Source: Acinetobacter gyllenbergii CIP 110306 = MTCC 11365 (GTDB taxonomy: Bacteria; Pseudomonadota; Gammaproteobacteria; Pseudomonadales; Moraxellaceae). From it: 64,000 bases of DNA. Position numbers and translations under genes: made by a program. Positions 17,249 through 26,909 of the stretch are shown piece by piece. Numbering within the stretch: position 1 is the stretch's first letter; every line of letters starts with the position of its first letter. Under the pieces are notes generated by a model. That model was not told the DNA's origin and searched no databases. It was given only the letters and a program-made list of their open reading frames with translations. The stretch covers positions 62,001 to 126,000 of the forward strand of contig NZ_ATGG01000010.1 in the NCBI RefSeq assembly GCF_000413855.1. Direction: 5' to 3'.

Positions 17249-18547
17249 ATGAGTTTATCTCCAAAGCAAGAACAGCTATTTAAACAAGCAAGTAAACATA
17301 TTCCAGGTGGCGTAAATTCACCTGTACGTGCATTTAACGGTGTTGGTGGTACGCCTATCTTTATCGAAAAAGCCAAAGGTGCGTATTTGTGGGATGTCGA
17401 TGGTAAGCGTTACGTGGACTATGTCGGCTCATGGGGACCAATGATTTTAGGTCATGCGCATCCAGATATTATTCAAGCGGTACAAACCGCAGCAGAAGAT
17501 GGCCTAAGTTTTGGTGCACCAACCGTGCACGAAACTACACTGGCAGATACGATTTGCGAAATTATGCCATCCATTGAATTGGTCCGTATGACCAGCTCAG
17601 GCACAGAAGCGACCATGACTGCGATTCGTTTGGCACGTGGATATACAGGCCGTGACAAGATTGTAAAATTTGAAGGCTGTTACCACGGTCATTCAGATTC
17701 ACTCTTGGTCAAAGCGGGTTCTGGTTTGCTGACTTTAGGTGAGGGCGAGCCAACCTCAAAAGGTGTACCAGCAGATTTTGCCAAACATACCTTAACGCTA
17801 CCGTATAACAATATTGAAGCGCTGAAAGAATGCTTTAGCAAATTTGGTCATGAGATTGCGGGTGTCATCATTGAGCCTGTTGCAGGCAATATGAATCTGG
17901 TAACGCCAATTGATGGTTTCTTGCAAGCAATTCGTGATGTCTGTGATGAATACAAATCAGTATTTATCATTGATGAAGTGATGACAGGTTTCCGTGTTGC
18001 TTTAGGCGGTGCGCAATCAGTCTATAAAGTTAAACCAGATTTAACCACATTGGGTAAAATCATTGGTGCAGGCTTACCAGTTGGTGCTTTTGGCGGTAAA
18101 CGTGAAATCATGGAATGCATCGCGCCTTTAGGCGGTGTTTATCAAGCAGGTACATTGTCTGGGAATCCATTGGCAATGCGTGCTGGTATTGCGATGTTCA
18201 AGCATCTTCGTGAGCCTGAATTTTATGACAAGCTTGCAGCACAGTTAGCCAAATTGCTTGCAGGTTTACAGGCTGCGGCAGACGAAGCGGGTATTCCATT
18301 TAAAACCCAACAAGTGGGTGGCATGTTTGGTTTGTACTTTACCGATCAAGAAGACATCACCAGTTTTGATTCAATGTTGGCCTGTGATGTTGAAGCATTT
18401 AAGAAATTCTTCCACGGCATGCTAAAGCGTGGTGTTTATCTTGCACCATCGGCATTTGAAGCAGGATTTATTTCATCGATGCATTCTGATCAAGATATTG
18501 CAGAGACCATTCAGGCAGCAAAAGAAACCTTTGCTGAAATGAAATAA
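17249..18547 (+). CDS. hemL: Glutamate-1-semialdehyde 2,1-aminomutase
   Basis: HemL converts glutamate-1-semialdehyde to 5-aminolevulinate in the C5 route to haem. The 432-residue class-III aminotransferase has family features throughout: [18 protein letters not shown] near the start, [39 protein letters not shown], and the PLP-lysine region [17 protein letters not shown]. Length is normal. The ATG follows AGGTTGAG at about 12 bases. A rho-independent terminator follows. Confidence 0.97.
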   Translation: MSLSPKQEQLFKQASKHIPGGVNSPVRAFNGVGGTPIFIEKAKGAYLWDVDGKRYVDYVGSWGPMILGHAHPDIIQAVQTAAEDGLSFGAPTVHETTLADTICEIMPSIELVRMTSSGTEATMTAIRLARGYTGRDKIVKFEGCYHGHSDSLLVKAGSGLLTLGEGEPTSKGVPADFAKHTLTLPYNNIEALKECFSKFGHEIAGVIIEPVAGNMNLVTPIDGFLQAIRDVCDEYKSVFIIDEVMTGFRVALGGAQSVYKVKPDLTTLGKIIGAGLPVGAFGGKREIMECIAPLGGVYQAGTLSGNPLAMRAGIAMFKHLREPEFYDKLAAQLAKLLAGLQAAADEAGIPFKTQQVGGMFGLYFTDQEDITSFDSMLACDVEAFKKFFHGMLKRGVYLAPSAFEAGFISSMHSDQDIAETIQAAKETFAEMK

Positions 18548-18903
18548 CGCTGTAATGCACACATAAGCCCGATTTATTCGGGCTTTTTTTATGGCGATGG
18601 TTTCGGTAGTTCTCAAAACAGGCTGCCCTCAACTGATTAAACAATAAGGGTGGATCGTCATGAACGCTCACTGCGTTCTCATGTATTTGTAGGCTCTATC
18701 TAAGCTTTGAATAGCAGTAAAGATAAATAATCTTTACTGTATTATCAGGTTAAATATGATTGAATAATCCACTATCTTTGCGTTTGTCTTTGGTTGTTCC
18801 CAAGGGCGAACGTTTTGGCTGACGCTAGCTGTGTATGGCGTTGCTAGAGATTGTATGCTAGACAAGCTTTTGATAAGAAACTCATAGGAATGGAGTAAAA
18901 AAG
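18548..18903. other. Gene-free stretch with terminator and two further hairpins
   Basis: This 356-base interval starts with the hemL terminator (8-bp stem 18565-18572 with 18578-18585, then a T-run). It then holds an imperfect hairpin GAACGC/GCGTTC at about 18662-18678 and a perfect 10-bp inverted repeat CAGTAAAGAT at 18715-18724 with 18730-18739. I see no credible gene. The last 60 bases should contain the promoter of the HbpS/GlcG gene, whose ATG is preceded by AATGGAG. Confidence 0.6.
18565..18592 (+). terminator. Terminator of hemL
   Basis: An 8-bp stem (AAGCCCGA with TCGGGCTT, TTTAT loop) is followed by seven or more T and lies 18 bases after the stop. Confidence 0.88.
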
Positions 18904-19320
18904 ATGAAAACTAAACATTATTTAACTGCCGCAGATGTGGAAATTTTGGTTGATGCAGCCTTGCAGTATGCAACTGCACACAGCTTTAATGTCAGCGTGG
19001 CAGTTGTCGATGATGGTGGAACGCTGTTGATGATGAAGCGTATGGATGGTGCATCGGTATTATCGACACAGATTTGCCAAGAAAAAGCACATTCTGCCGC
19101 AGTCAGCCGAAGAGCCACCAAGGCATCAGAAGATATGATCCGTGATGGAAAAATTGGCTTTTTAACGATCAATGCAGCAAAAGGCATGTTAGAAGGTGGT
19201 GAGCCGATTGTCTATCAAGGGCAGGTTGTTGGGGCTGTTGGGGTTTCAGGCGTGCAATCATTTCAAGATGCAGAAATTGCCCAACATGCAATTCAACATT
19301 TTCTAGAGCAACAAGCCTAA
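18904..19320 (+). CDS. GlcG/HbpS-family heme-binding-like protein (DUF336)
   Basis: The 138-residue protein matches the GlcG/HbpS/PduO-C family: FNVSVAVVDDGGTLLMMKRMDGA at about 27-49, then ICQEKAHSAA and GGEPIVYQGQVVGAVGVSG. HbpS of Streptomyces binds haem and senses redox; other members are of unknown role. The protein has no signal peptide here, so a cytoplasmic role is likely. An AATGGAG ribosome-binding site lies about 9 bases before ATG. No glycolate genes are adjacent, so the GlcG name should not be taken as pathway evidence. Confidence 0.87.
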   Translation: MKTKHYLTAADVEILVDAALQYATAHSFNVSVAVVDDGGTLLMMKRMDGASVLSTQICQEKAHSAAVSRRATKASEDMIRDGKIGFLTINAAKGMLEGGEPIVYQGQVVGAVGVSGVQSFQDAEIAQHAIQHFLEQQA

Positions 19321-19420
19321 AACATCTTTTAAATCCGATTCTGGATGAAATATCGAGAGAAACACGAAAAAAAATAGTAAAAATACGTGTCATGCATTGT
19401 AATTCAGCGCTAAGCTTTTT

Positions 19421-20107
19421 ATGATTGCCCGCTTGTTTTCATCCAGTCGTTGGAAGGCTACCTTGAATGATTTTCTAAGTGAACATTTGATTCATCGTGA
19501 TGAAGATTTTATGGTCATCCATAAACCTGCAGGCTTACTCACTGTGCCGGGGAAAACACCTGATTTACAAGATTGTTTAATCAATCGTTTATTAGAATTA
19601 GAACCAAAAACTTTACTGATTCATCGTTTAGATCGCGATACTTCTGGCATCTTGGTCTTTGGTTTATCCAAATTTGGACAAAGCAATATTTCGCGCCAAT
19701 TTCAAGATCGTCAAACCTCAAAAATTTATCAAGCTTTGGTTGCTGGCCATTTAGAAGGTCAGGGCACAGTCGATATTCCTGTGATTTATGATCCAAGCCG
19801 CCCGCCATTGCATATTGTTGATGCTTCCTATCACAAGCCGGCATTAACCGAATGGCAAGCCATCGAACATTTAGAAATTCAAGGGCAAGCTGTAACTCGA
19901 GTTAAACTTATTCCGATTACAGGGCGTTCACATCAGCTTCGTGTGCATATGCAATATTTAGGTCATCCGATTCTAGGCGATACCTTATATGCCACGCCAG
20001 AACAGCAACAGCTTTATGCGCGTTTATGTTTACATGCAACGCAATTGAGCTTTGCACATCCTAAAACAGGTGCACAACTCAGCTTTGATTGTGCAGTACC
20101 GTTTTAG
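19421..20107 (+). CDS. rluA: RluA-family pseudouridine synthase
   Basis: The 228-residue protein has the RluA catalytic motif HRLDRDTSG (about 68-76) with the active aspartate, the N-terminal strand FMVIHKPAGLLTVPG and the C-terminal GRSHQLRVHMQYLGHPILGD segment. There is no S4 domain, as in RluA itself (dual-specificity for 23S rRNA U746 and tRNA U32) and in TruC; the exact target cannot be fixed from sequence, but the short length and motif order favour RluA. It stands between HbpS/GlcG and rapA, all on one strand. Confidence 0.88.
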   Translation: MIARLFSSSRWKATLNDFLSEHLIHRDEDFMVIHKPAGLLTVPGKTPDLQDCLINRLLELEPKTLLIHRLDRDTSGILVFGLSKFGQSNISRQFQDRQTSKIYQALVAGHLEGQGTVDIPVIYDPSRPPLHIVDASYHKPALTEWQAIEHLEIQGQAVTRVKLIPITGRSHQLRVHMQYLGHPILGDTLYATPEQQQLYARLCLHATQLSFAHPKTGAQLSFDCAVPF

Positions 20108-20251
20108 TCTAAAAACTTTTTTATGAAACACGATGTGATGCACGCTATTTGATTGCGCTTTGTGTCAAAATACATCGTTGAAAACTACATAAAATGCCTT
20201 AACTTTTATTTGGGTCAGGGCATAAAATATGTAGGCTAACTTGAGATAAAG

Positions 20252-23089
20252 GTGGAAAAATTGCAGCAGTTTGCTATTGGTCAACGTTGGTTATCAGATA
20301 CTGAAACTGAACTCGGTTTAGGGGTTCTTATTGATGTAGATGAACGTTCTATCAGCATTTTATTCCCTAAAAGTGATGAAACTCGTGTTTATGCACGTAA
20401 CAATGCGCCTTTATCTCGCATCATCTTTAACGTTAATGATGAAGTCCAAGACCAAGAAGGTATCAAGTGGACGGTTGAGTCGATCGAAGATCGTCATGGC
20501 GTACTGCGTTACGATGTGGTTCGTAGCCTTGAAAATGGTGAACAAGAACATAAGTCACTGAACGAAACCCGTATCGGTGCACAGATCCAGCTGTCAAAAC
20601 CTTTAGAGCGTCTGTTAGCCAGCCAAGTTGATTATAAAGAATGGTATGACCTGCGTATTGAAGCGATGTTGTTGCAAGCACAAATGCACACCAGTCCTTT
20701 ACGTGGTTTTCTTGGTGCGCGTGTGGGCTTGATTCCACATCAGCTTTATATCGCGCATGAAGTCGGTAAGCGTTTTGCGCCACGTGTCTTGTTAGCGGAT
20801 GAAGTGGGCCTAGGTAAAACCATTGAAGCAGGTTTGATTATTCATCAGCAACTGAAAACAGGGCGTTCAGAACGTATCCTGATTTTAGTACCTGATTCAT
20901 TGCAATATCAGTGGATGATTGAAATGCGTCGCCGTTTCAATTTGCAATTCTCTCTGTTTGACTTAACCCGTACTGCTTCGATCAAAGAACATGATCCTGA
21001 CCTGAATCCATTCTTGACTGAACAATGCATTATTGCCAGCGTCGATTTGATGGTTGACCACGATGACTTGCGTGAGCAGGCCATGGAAGCTGGTTTTGAT
21101 TTATTGGTGGTCGATGAAGCCCATCATTTGATGTGGAGTGAAGAAGAGGGTGGCAATGATCGTTATGATCTTGTTGAAGAACTCGCTGAACAAACTGCTG
21201 GGGTATTATTGCTCACCGCAACACCTGAGCAATTAGGCGTTGAAAGTCATTTTGCCCGTCTTCGTTTACTCGATCCACAGCGTTTTAGCAGTCTAGACCG
21301 TTTCCTTGATGAAGAAGAGCAATATCAACATACTGCAAAAATTGCAGAAGTGTTGATGTCAGATCAAGCATTAACAGAAGAGCATCTTGCTGCACTGGAT
21401 GGCTTATTGGGTCATCGTATTGATGATCAGCCTGAACAGCGTATGCGTGCGATTCACGAATTATTGGACCGTCACGGCACAGGTCGTATCTTGTTCCGTA
21501 ACACCCGTGAAGCGATTCAAGGCTTCCCAGGTCGTGATTGCCAGCCAGCACCTTTGCCAGCACCAGAAGACTGGTCATTTGACGGCAAAATGCGTGAGCA
21601 AATGTGGCCTGAAGAAGGTCAACTCGATGGCGCATGGATGGAAAATGATCCGCGTGTGCCTTGGTTGATGGAAGTGCTGCGCAAAGATTTAAAACACAAA
21701 AAAGTGTTGTTGATTGCACGCAGCGGGCCAGTGGTAGAAGCATTGGAAAATGTTCTACGTTTACATGCGGGTATTCGTACCGCAATGTTCCATGAGGGCA
21801 TGAGTTTATTAGAGCGTGACCAAGCTGCGGCATATTTTGCGGAAGATAGTTATGGCGCTCAAATCCTATTGTGTTCAGAAATTGGTTCGGAAGGGCGTAA
21901 CTTCCAGTTTGCCAGTGATTTGATCTTATTTGATCTGCCTGCAAACCCTGACGTATTGGAACAACGAATTGGCCGTCTGGACCGTATTGGTCAGGAAAAT
22001 CGTATTCAAATTCATGTGCCGTATTTGATGGGCACAGCACAAGAACGTATGTTCCGTTGGTATAACGAAGCACTTAATATTTTCAGCAGTATTTCTCCGA
22101 CGGCGCAAACGCTACAAGAGAACTTTATTGTTGAATTAAAAGATTGCTTATTGGCAGACCAAGGCCAGACGTTTGAAGATTTACTTGAAGAAGTCAATGT
22201 ACAGCGTCAAGCATTAGAAGCTGAACTACAAGCGGGTCGTGACCGTTTGCTCGAGTACAACTCGTGTCGTCCAGTCGTTGCGCAGGGCATTGTACAAGCG
22301 CTTGAAGATTATGATGACAACACCACTTTGCCAATGTTTGTGAAGCGTTTCATGTCATCCACCAATATTGACTTTGATGAGCAAAGCAATGGTACGGTGA
22401 TCATCAAGCCGACTGATCAGATGCAAGTTCAAGGCATTAGCTTGGATGAAGAGGGCATGACGGCGACCTTCTATCGTGATCAGGCACAAATTCGTGAAGA
22501 TGCGCAATATTTGACTTTGGAACATCCGTTTATTGAAAGTGTGATGGAAATGATCCGCACACAATCATTCGGTAGTACCAATGTGGCCTTATTGAAATCG
22601 AATGCACTAAAACAAGGTTCAGTCTTGTTGGAAGTGTGGTTTAAGGTTGATGTGGTTGCACCGAAGGCATTGAACTTGCCATCAAGCTTACCGAAGCAAT
22701 TGATTCGTGTATTGCTCAGTGAAAATGGTCAGGATTTATCGACCAAGATTGATCCAAGTATTTTACGTCCATACCTGCATCATCTAGATGGTAATAGTTG
22801 CCGTCAAGTGGTGAAAGCACGCCGTGAAGTGATTGAGTCACGTTATGCGCAAGCTTTAGAGATTGCGAAAGGATCATTGCCAGAATTAATGCAGCAGGCT
22901 AAAGAGCACTACAGTGGTAAATGGCAGTATGAAATTGACCGTTTAAGCTATCTCAAGCAATTTAACCCAAGCATTCGCCAAGATGAAATTGAGCGCTTAC
23001 AGAAATTCCAGAAAGAAGGCTTAGGTCTACTAGATGGTCTGTCTGTGACACCAGAGGCAATTCAAGTGTTGGTTGTGGTTAAGCCTTAA
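20252..23089 (+). CDS. rapA: RNA polymerase-associated SWI2/SNF2 ATPase RapA
   Basis: RapA binds RNA polymerase and recycles stalled complexes. The 945-residue protein has the family layout: N-terminal Tudor-like region (FAIGQRWLSDTETELGLG), a helicase half with Walker A ADEVGLGKTIEAG (about 186-198) and DEAHH box, a second helicase half (RIGRLDRIGQ), and a C-terminal domain. The GTG start at 20252 follows a GAGATAAAG stretch. The reading frame is full length and intact. It ends at a bidirectional terminator shared with dps. Confidence 0.95.
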   Translation: MEKLQQFAIGQRWLSDTETELGLGVLIDVDERSISILFPKSDETRVYARNNAPLSRIIFNVNDEVQDQEGIKWTVESIEDRHGVLRYDVVRSLENGEQEHKSLNETRIGAQIQLSKPLERLLASQVDYKEWYDLRIEAMLLQAQMHTSPLRGFLGARVGLIPHQLYIAHEVGKRFAPRVLLADEVGLGKTIEAGLIIHQQLKTGRSERILILVPDSLQYQWMIEMRRRFNLQFSLFDLTRTASIKEHDPDLNPFLTEQCIIASVDLMVDHDDLREQAMEAGFDLLVVDEAHHLMWSEEEGGNDRYDLVEELAEQTAGVLLLTATPEQLGVESHFARLRLLDPQRFSSLDRFLDEEEQYQHTAKIAEVLMSDQALTEEHLAALDGLLGHRIDDQPEQRMRAIHELLDRHGTGRILFRNTREAIQGFPGRDCQPAPLPAPEDWSFDGKMREQMWPEEGQLDGAWMENDPRVPWLMEVLRKDLKHKKVLLIARSGPVVEALENVLRLHAGIRTAMFHEGMSLLERDQAAAYFAEDSYGAQILLCSEIGSEGRNFQFASDLILFDLPANPDVLEQRIGRLDRIGQENRIQIHVPYLMGTAQERMFRWYNEALNIFSSISPTAQTLQENFIVELKDCLLADQGQTFEDLLEEVNVQRQALEAELQAGRDRLLEYNSCRPVVAQGIVQALEDYDDNTTLPMFVKRFMSSTNIDFDEQSNGTVIIKPTDQMQVQGISLDEEGMTATFYRDQAQIREDAQYLTLEHPFIESVMEMIRTQSFGSTNVALLKSNALKQGSVLLEVWFKVDVVAPKALNLPSSLPKQLIRVLLSENGQDLSTKIDPSILRPYLHHLDGNSCRQVVKARREVIESRYAQALEIAKGSLPELMQQAKEHYSGKWQYEIDRLSYLKQFNPSIRQDEIERLQKFQKEGLGLLDGLSVTPEAIQVLVVVKP

Positions 23090-23103
23090 TTGCAACAGTA
23101 ATA

Positions 23104-23132
23104 AAAAAGAGGACAACAAAGGTCCTCTTTTT
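23104..23132. terminator. Bidirectional terminator between rapA and dps
   Basis: An 11-bp stem (23104-23114 with 23122-23132; core GAGGAC) has A and T runs on opposite sides and serves the convergent genes. Confidence 0.9.
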
Positions 23133-23144
23133 TTGTCTATTGAT

Positions 23145-23639
23145 TTAGTGATCAATATTGGCTTCCAAAAACCATAGGTACTGATCTAGATCCTCGAGTG
23201 CTGCATGGATAATATCTTCAGAAATTGGGTCTTGAATTTCGTCAATGGTATCGCGTAGATGGTTGGCGACCACACCATAACGATCAGCCAATTCTTTAAG
23301 ATGATCTTGTACCGCATGAATGGCAACAGGGTATGGCTTGAGATGTGAGGTTTCAGCAACCGTTTGGGTTGTTCCGAGCGCTGTTCCACCGATCTGTACC
23401 GCACGTTCTGCGACGTTATCCAAATGGGTGATTAATGAAGTACGGAAGGTATCTAACATTTCATGCACTGCAATAAAGTTGCTACCCCGCATGTTCCAAT
23501 GCGCCTGCTTGGTCAATAAGGACAGGTCAATCAGGTTAGCAAGGATTTGATTTAAAATTTTTACTGTGGACTCTTTAATTGAGTCATCTAAATTATTACG
23601 TGTATATACTTTTAAAGCTTTCGCTGTTGAAGAATTCAT
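23145..23639 (-). CDS. dps: Dps-family ferritin-like DNA-protection protein
   Basis: Dps dodecamers oxidise and store iron and shield DNA in starvation. The 164-residue protein shows the intersubunit ferroxidase residues in [18 protein letters not shown] (about 45-62) and the [12 protein letters not shown] helix. The start was set at ATG 23639, five bases after a GAGGT ribosome-binding site; an ATG five codons upstream is poorer. The N-terminus includes lysines and an arginine that could contact DNA. A 217-base region separates it from the upstream AI-2E transporter. Confidence 0.92.
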   Translation of the reverse strand: MNSSTAKALKVYTRNNLDDSIKESTVKILNQILANLIDLSLLTKQAHWNMRGSNFIAVHEMLDTFRTSLITHLDNVAERAVQIGGTALGTTQTVAETSHLKPYPVAIHAVQDHLKELADRYGVVANHLRDTIDEIQDPISEDIIHAALEDLDQYLWFLEANIDH

Positions 23640-23856
23640 AGTTACCTCATTCAATTATAATGTGATGAAACATCGTGAATAAAAACCATTCATTTCATGA
23701 CTAGCTTATCGCTTGAATCGAGGCTTGAGTGTTTTCGTTGTCTAGGCTTTTGTAAGTTTACTTATCATCAATTTTGTTTTTGATTTTATTGGTTTTGATT
23801 CAGATGGAATGATGCTTCCATCTGTTAGACTTCTTTTAGAATTGTTAATAAATGGC

Positions 23857-24873
23857 TTAAATGAGTCCTGCATCCTTACATTCCAATTTGATATAGGCAT
23901 AGAAAATAGGCGCAACAATCAGACCGCTGAGTCCAAAAATCGACTCAAAAATCAGCATCGCCAATAACACTTCCCAAGCACTGGCATTGATTTTGGTACC
24001 AATGATTTTGGCATTGACGAAGTATTCCAGCTTATGAATGATCACCAGATAGGCCAATGCGATGGCTGCCACAGACAGGGAGATGGTCAAACCCGCCATA
24101 ATGATCAAGGTATTTGAAATCAAATTGCCAATAATCGGCAGTAGACCAAAAATAAAGGTCAGAATGGTTAGTGTTTTGGCAAAAGGTAAATGGATATTGA
24201 AGATCGGCAGAACGATAAAGACAAAGATCATAAACAATACGGTATTGATCAGTGAAATTTTCACTTGAGCAAAGACCACATTTTTAAAAGAAACAGAAAG
24301 CTTCTGAATACGATGCAGCACAGCTGCTTTAAATGCAGGTTGTGGTGCATGTTGTTTAAAATTCTGGATCGACACCAAAATCCCGACAATCAGACCAATC
24401 ACCATCGTCGCCAGATTATGCAGAATATCGGTCCCTGTATTTTTGACGATCGAAATATTATTTTTGATAAAAGACAGAATCTGATTCTTGATATCCGCCA
24501 CGCTATGCGGCAAATAACCCGGCAGGTAATGACTCATTTCCTCTTGGAATTTAATCAGCGTTTGATCGATCTTAAAGTTAAAAGAATTCAGTCCAGTCCC
24601 TTTTAAATCATAGATCACAAAGCTAATTAAACTGGTAATAAAAAAGCCAATCAGGAAGGTGGTTAAAATACCCAGAATAATACTGATAAAGATACGTGCG
24701 CGTTGACCATCAATATGTTTTTCAACAATTGAACTTAAACTGTTAATAATTTCAAAGACCAGAAAACCTGCAAAAAAACTCGGAAGTAAATGCAGGGGAA
24801 TGACCATCATTAAAAACAAAGCCATCAGGATAAAGCTGGCGATGATACTTTGACGGTCATTGAGTAGATTCAT
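23857..24873 (-). CDS. AI-2E family (PerM-like) membrane transporter
   Basis: The 338-residue protein has about seven or eight hydrophobic segments, with the characteristic AI-2E cluster: an N-terminal pair (10-42), a third (57-85), a central polar region, and C-terminal helices around FIFGLLPIIGNLISNTLI and ALAYLVIIHKLEYFVNAKIIGTKIN. Family members have been linked to AI-2 export, ion exchange and other transport; substrate is not predictable. The start ATG lies about 82 bases downstream of an octamer repeat array that separates it from desT. Confidence 0.87.
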   Translation of the reverse strand: MNLLNDRQSIIASFILMALFLMMVIPLHLLPSFFAGFLVFEIINSLSSIVEKHIDGQRARIFISIILGILTTFLIGFFITSLISFVIYDLKGTGLNSFNFKIDQTLIKFQEEMSHYLPGYLPHSVADIKNQILSFIKNNISIVKNTGTDILHNLATMVIGLIVGILVSIQNFKQHAPQPAFKAAVLHRIQKLSVSFKNVVFAQVKISLINTVLFMIFVFIVLPIFNIHLPFAKTLTILTFIFGLLPIIGNLISNTLIIMAGLTISLSVAAIALAYLVIIHKLEYFVNAKIIGTKINASAWEVLLAMLIFESIFGLSGLIVAPIFYAYIKLECKDAGLI

Positions 24874-24954
24874 GATCTAGATGCCTAGTTTAAGTTGTTG
24901 TTATGTTAAAGAACAAACATATGATTTTGATGACATCTATCCTATTGTGCTGCG

Positions 24955-25000
24955 ATCAATTAATCAATTAATCAATTAATCAATTAATCAATTAATCAAT
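24955..25000. repeat. Octanucleotide tandem repeat (5.75 copies of TAATCAAT)
   Basis: Five perfect copies of TAATCAAT span 24961-25000, preceded by a 6-base partial copy from 24955. The array overlaps the last codon and stop of the TetR gene (its stop at 24992-24994 is formed by the repeat) and sits about 82-130 bases upstream of the AI-2E transporter start. Short perfect arrays like this are prone to slippage and can vary promoter spacing. Confidence 0.9.
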
Positions 25001-25687
25001 TTCCATTTCATTGATATGACGCGCGCCTTCTAGAATCATACGAATCATGACCATGGTTTGTTCTGCCACTTCAGTGCGTTGTTCCGCAGGCAGATCCAGC
25101 ACTTTTGCGCCCATGTTGAACACCAATTGCGTAATAGCTTTGGCTGCAAGATCAGCATGACTGAGCTTACTGTTATTCAAACGTTCTAAACGAATCAGGT
25201 CTTCTTGCAGCTCTTGCTGAAAGAAGTTGAGTTGACGGTCAACCGCTGCTTTATACGAAGTAGAACCCGTGTAGCCTTCGCGTAATAACAAACTCAGATT
25301 GCCTTCGTCGGTATTCAATTGTTGAATAAACACTTCGACTGAACTACGGATAATGCTTTGCTGCTTTGAAGCCTGTAAACGCGCTTCACGAATAATACGG
25401 CGAAGTACCAAGCCAGATTGATCAATCAAGGCAATTGCCAGTTCATCAATGTCTTTAAAATGACGATAGAAACTATTTGGTGCAATACCTGCTTCGCGTG
25501 CAATCTCACGTAAGCTGAGTGAGGCGATACTTTTTTGTGGGCCAATCAAGTTGAGCGTGGCTTGAAACAACTCTTCTTTGGTAATGGTTGCTTTTCTACC
25601 TACTGAGCGCACAGGAGTTTTCATAGGAATGACATCTTGTTCGTTTAAGTTGTCATGGCCGAGTGGTAAAAAAGAAGAATGAACCAT
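24992..25687 (-). CDS. desT: TetR-family regulator, DesT/FabR-like
   Basis: The 231-residue protein has an N-terminal TetR helix-turn-helix (SLREIAREAGIAPNSFYRHFKD, about 65-86) matching the DesT/FabR group, which senses acyl-CoA saturation and controls unsaturated fatty-acid genes. Divergent adjacency to a reductase-desaturase pair is the arrangement of DesT with desCB in Pseudomonas, and supports the assignment. ATG 25687 was chosen; TTG 25696 and a later ATG at 25624, which starts close to the DNA-binding domain, remain possible. No strong ribosome-binding site distinguishes them. A promoter is visible upstream. Confidence 0.82.
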   Translation of the reverse strand: MVHSSFLPLGHDNLNEQDVIPMKTPVRSVGRKATITKEELFQATLNLIGPQKSIASLSLREIAREAGIAPNSFYRHFKDIDELAIALIDQSGLVLRRIIREARLQASKQQSIIRSSVEVFIQQLNTDEGNLSLLLREGYTGSTSYKAAVDRQLNFFQQELQEDLIRLERLNNSKLSHADLAAKAITQLVFNMGAKVLDLPAEQRTEVAEQTMVMIRMILEGARHINEMEID

Positions 25688-25717
25688 TGTTTTCAATATA
25701 TAAGTAAGCTACTCGGG

Positions 25718-25746
25718 ATTATAACGATTGTCTGTGGACTTGTGAA
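25718..25746 (-). promoter_or_regulatory. Promoter of the desT-like gene
   Basis: On the minus strand TTCACA (-35; plus positions 25741-25746) is separated by 17 bases from a perfect TATAAT (-10; 25718-25723), about 30 bases before ATG 25687. Confidence 0.65.
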
Positions 25747-25765
25747 ATGTAAATTCTTATACGAG

Positions 25766-25795
25766 TGTATATACAAATATATATACATATGTATA
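25766..25795. promoter_or_regulatory. Palindromic operator candidate of the desT/desCB intergenic region
   Basis: Two AT-rich palindromes lie in the divergent interval: TGTATATACA (25766-25775) and TATACATATGTATA (25782-25795). Together they also form TGTATATA (25766-25773) with TATATACA (25780-25787) across a 6-base spacer. This is the expected position for autoregulation and repression of the desaturase operon by the TetR protein. The position also argues against the GTG at 25765 as start of the reductase gene. Confidence 0.6.
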
Positions 25796-25827
25796 ATAAT
25801 TGGGAAACAACCAGAGTAAACCTGCTC

Positions 25828-26895
25828 ATGCAAGCAATTGAAAAGAGAAATTCTCTATTTAATTCGTTGGCTCACAGTGTGATGAACAGCCATGACGCCA
25901 ATTTTTGGTTACAGAAAATCAATCCATTGTGGTCCATTAATCAGTCTCTAGCCAAAATCGTAAAAAAACAAATCGTGGCAAAAGACACCGTCAGTCTTAT
26001 TCTGCAATGCAACCGACATGTTGCTCGTGGTGTTGCTGGGCAGCATCACCCTGTGACGGTTGATATTGCGGGTCGTCACTATGAGCGTACTTATAGTTTG
26101 ATGCAGGTGGATGCTGATCATCTCTGTTTAACCGTGAAAAAAGTGGATCAAGGCTTAGTCAGTTCGTGGTTGGTTGAAGGCAGCCAAACTGGGGATATCT
26201 TACGTTTGGGCCAACCTTATGGTGAGATGCAGCAGACCGTTGTGACTCCTCATTTAGTATTGTTGGCAGCGGGGAGTGGTATCACACCAATGCTAAGTTT
26301 GATTGAAGCGTTATGTCAGTCAAAACAATTGAATACAACATCCGTCCAGTTGATGTATTGGGTGAAAACCCATGCAGATGCAGCTTATGCAGAATATCTG
26401 AAAGAAGTATCTGAAAATTTTTCAAACTTTAGTTATCAAATTTTTTATACCCAAGAACAAGATCAACGTTTAAATCAAAGCCATGTTGATCAAATCAGTG
26501 GTTTAGCTGAAAGCACAGTCTATGCTTGCGGACCATCTGGTTTTGCGGCAACAGCAGAAAGCCTATTTCAACAGGCTGCAGCCTTACAAACTGAAGCTTT
26601 TAGCTTGAGTCAATTTGATGTGGATGCCACAGATACGGGCTTTGTGAATGTTACGTTGACGCAGTCGAATAAAACCCTTGCTATTCCTAAAGGGCAATCG
26701 ATTCTATCGAGCTTAGAACATCAAGGCATCAAGCCAAATCATGGTTGCCGTATGGGGATTTGTAATAAATGTGCCTGTAATAAAGCACAAGGCGCGACCA
26801 AAAATTTATTGAATGGTGCTGCCAATAATGAACCAACACAGTTACTAAAAATTTGTGTCAATTCAGCCCAGTCTGATCTTGTGATTGATCTATAA
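25828..26895 (+). CDS. desC: Ferredoxin reductase with C-terminal 2Fe-2S domain, DesC-like
   Basis: The 355-residue protein has an FAD domain (about 50-145; RHYERTYSLMQV and the glycine-rich loops), an NAD(P)H domain (LLAAGSGITPMLSLIEAL, and YACGPSGF) and a plant-type 2Fe-2S domain at the C-terminus with Cys residues in GCRMGICNKCACNK plus a later KICVNS. This is the electron-supply partner of a membrane desaturase. It is followed 14 bases later by the desaturase gene. ATG 25828 was preferred over GTG 25765 because the latter lies inside the palindromic operator. Confidence 0.88.
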   Translation: MQAIEKRNSLFNSLAHSVMNSHDANFWLQKINPLWSINQSLAKIVKKQIVAKDTVSLILQCNRHVARGVAGQHHPVTVDIAGRHYERTYSLMQVDADHLCLTVKKVDQGLVSSWLVEGSQTGDILRLGQPYGEMQQTVVTPHLVLLAAGSGITPMLSLIEALCQSKQLNTTSVQLMYWVKTHADAAYAEYLKEVSENFSNFSYQIFYTQEQDQRLNQSHVDQISGLAESTVYACGPSGFAATAESLFQQAAALQTEAFSLSQFDVDATDTGFVNVTLTQSNKTLAIPKGQSILSSLEHQGIKPNHGCRMGICNKCACNKAQGATKNLLNGAANNEPTQLLKICVNSAQSDLVIDL

Positions 26896-26909
26896 GAGAG
26901 TAATTGATT

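Noticed and set aside
18904..19320. Glycolate-utilisation glcG
   Set aside because: The family match is real but no glc genes adjoin it, so the pathway name is not supported.
21285..22073. Long minus-strand ORF (262 codons) opposite rapA
   Set aside because: It lies wholly inside a strongly coding frame, shows compositional features of an antisense shadow (many H, Q, Y), and has no start signal.
24955..25000. CRISPR-like array
   Set aside because: Units are directly adjacent octamers without spacers; this is a simple tandem repeat.
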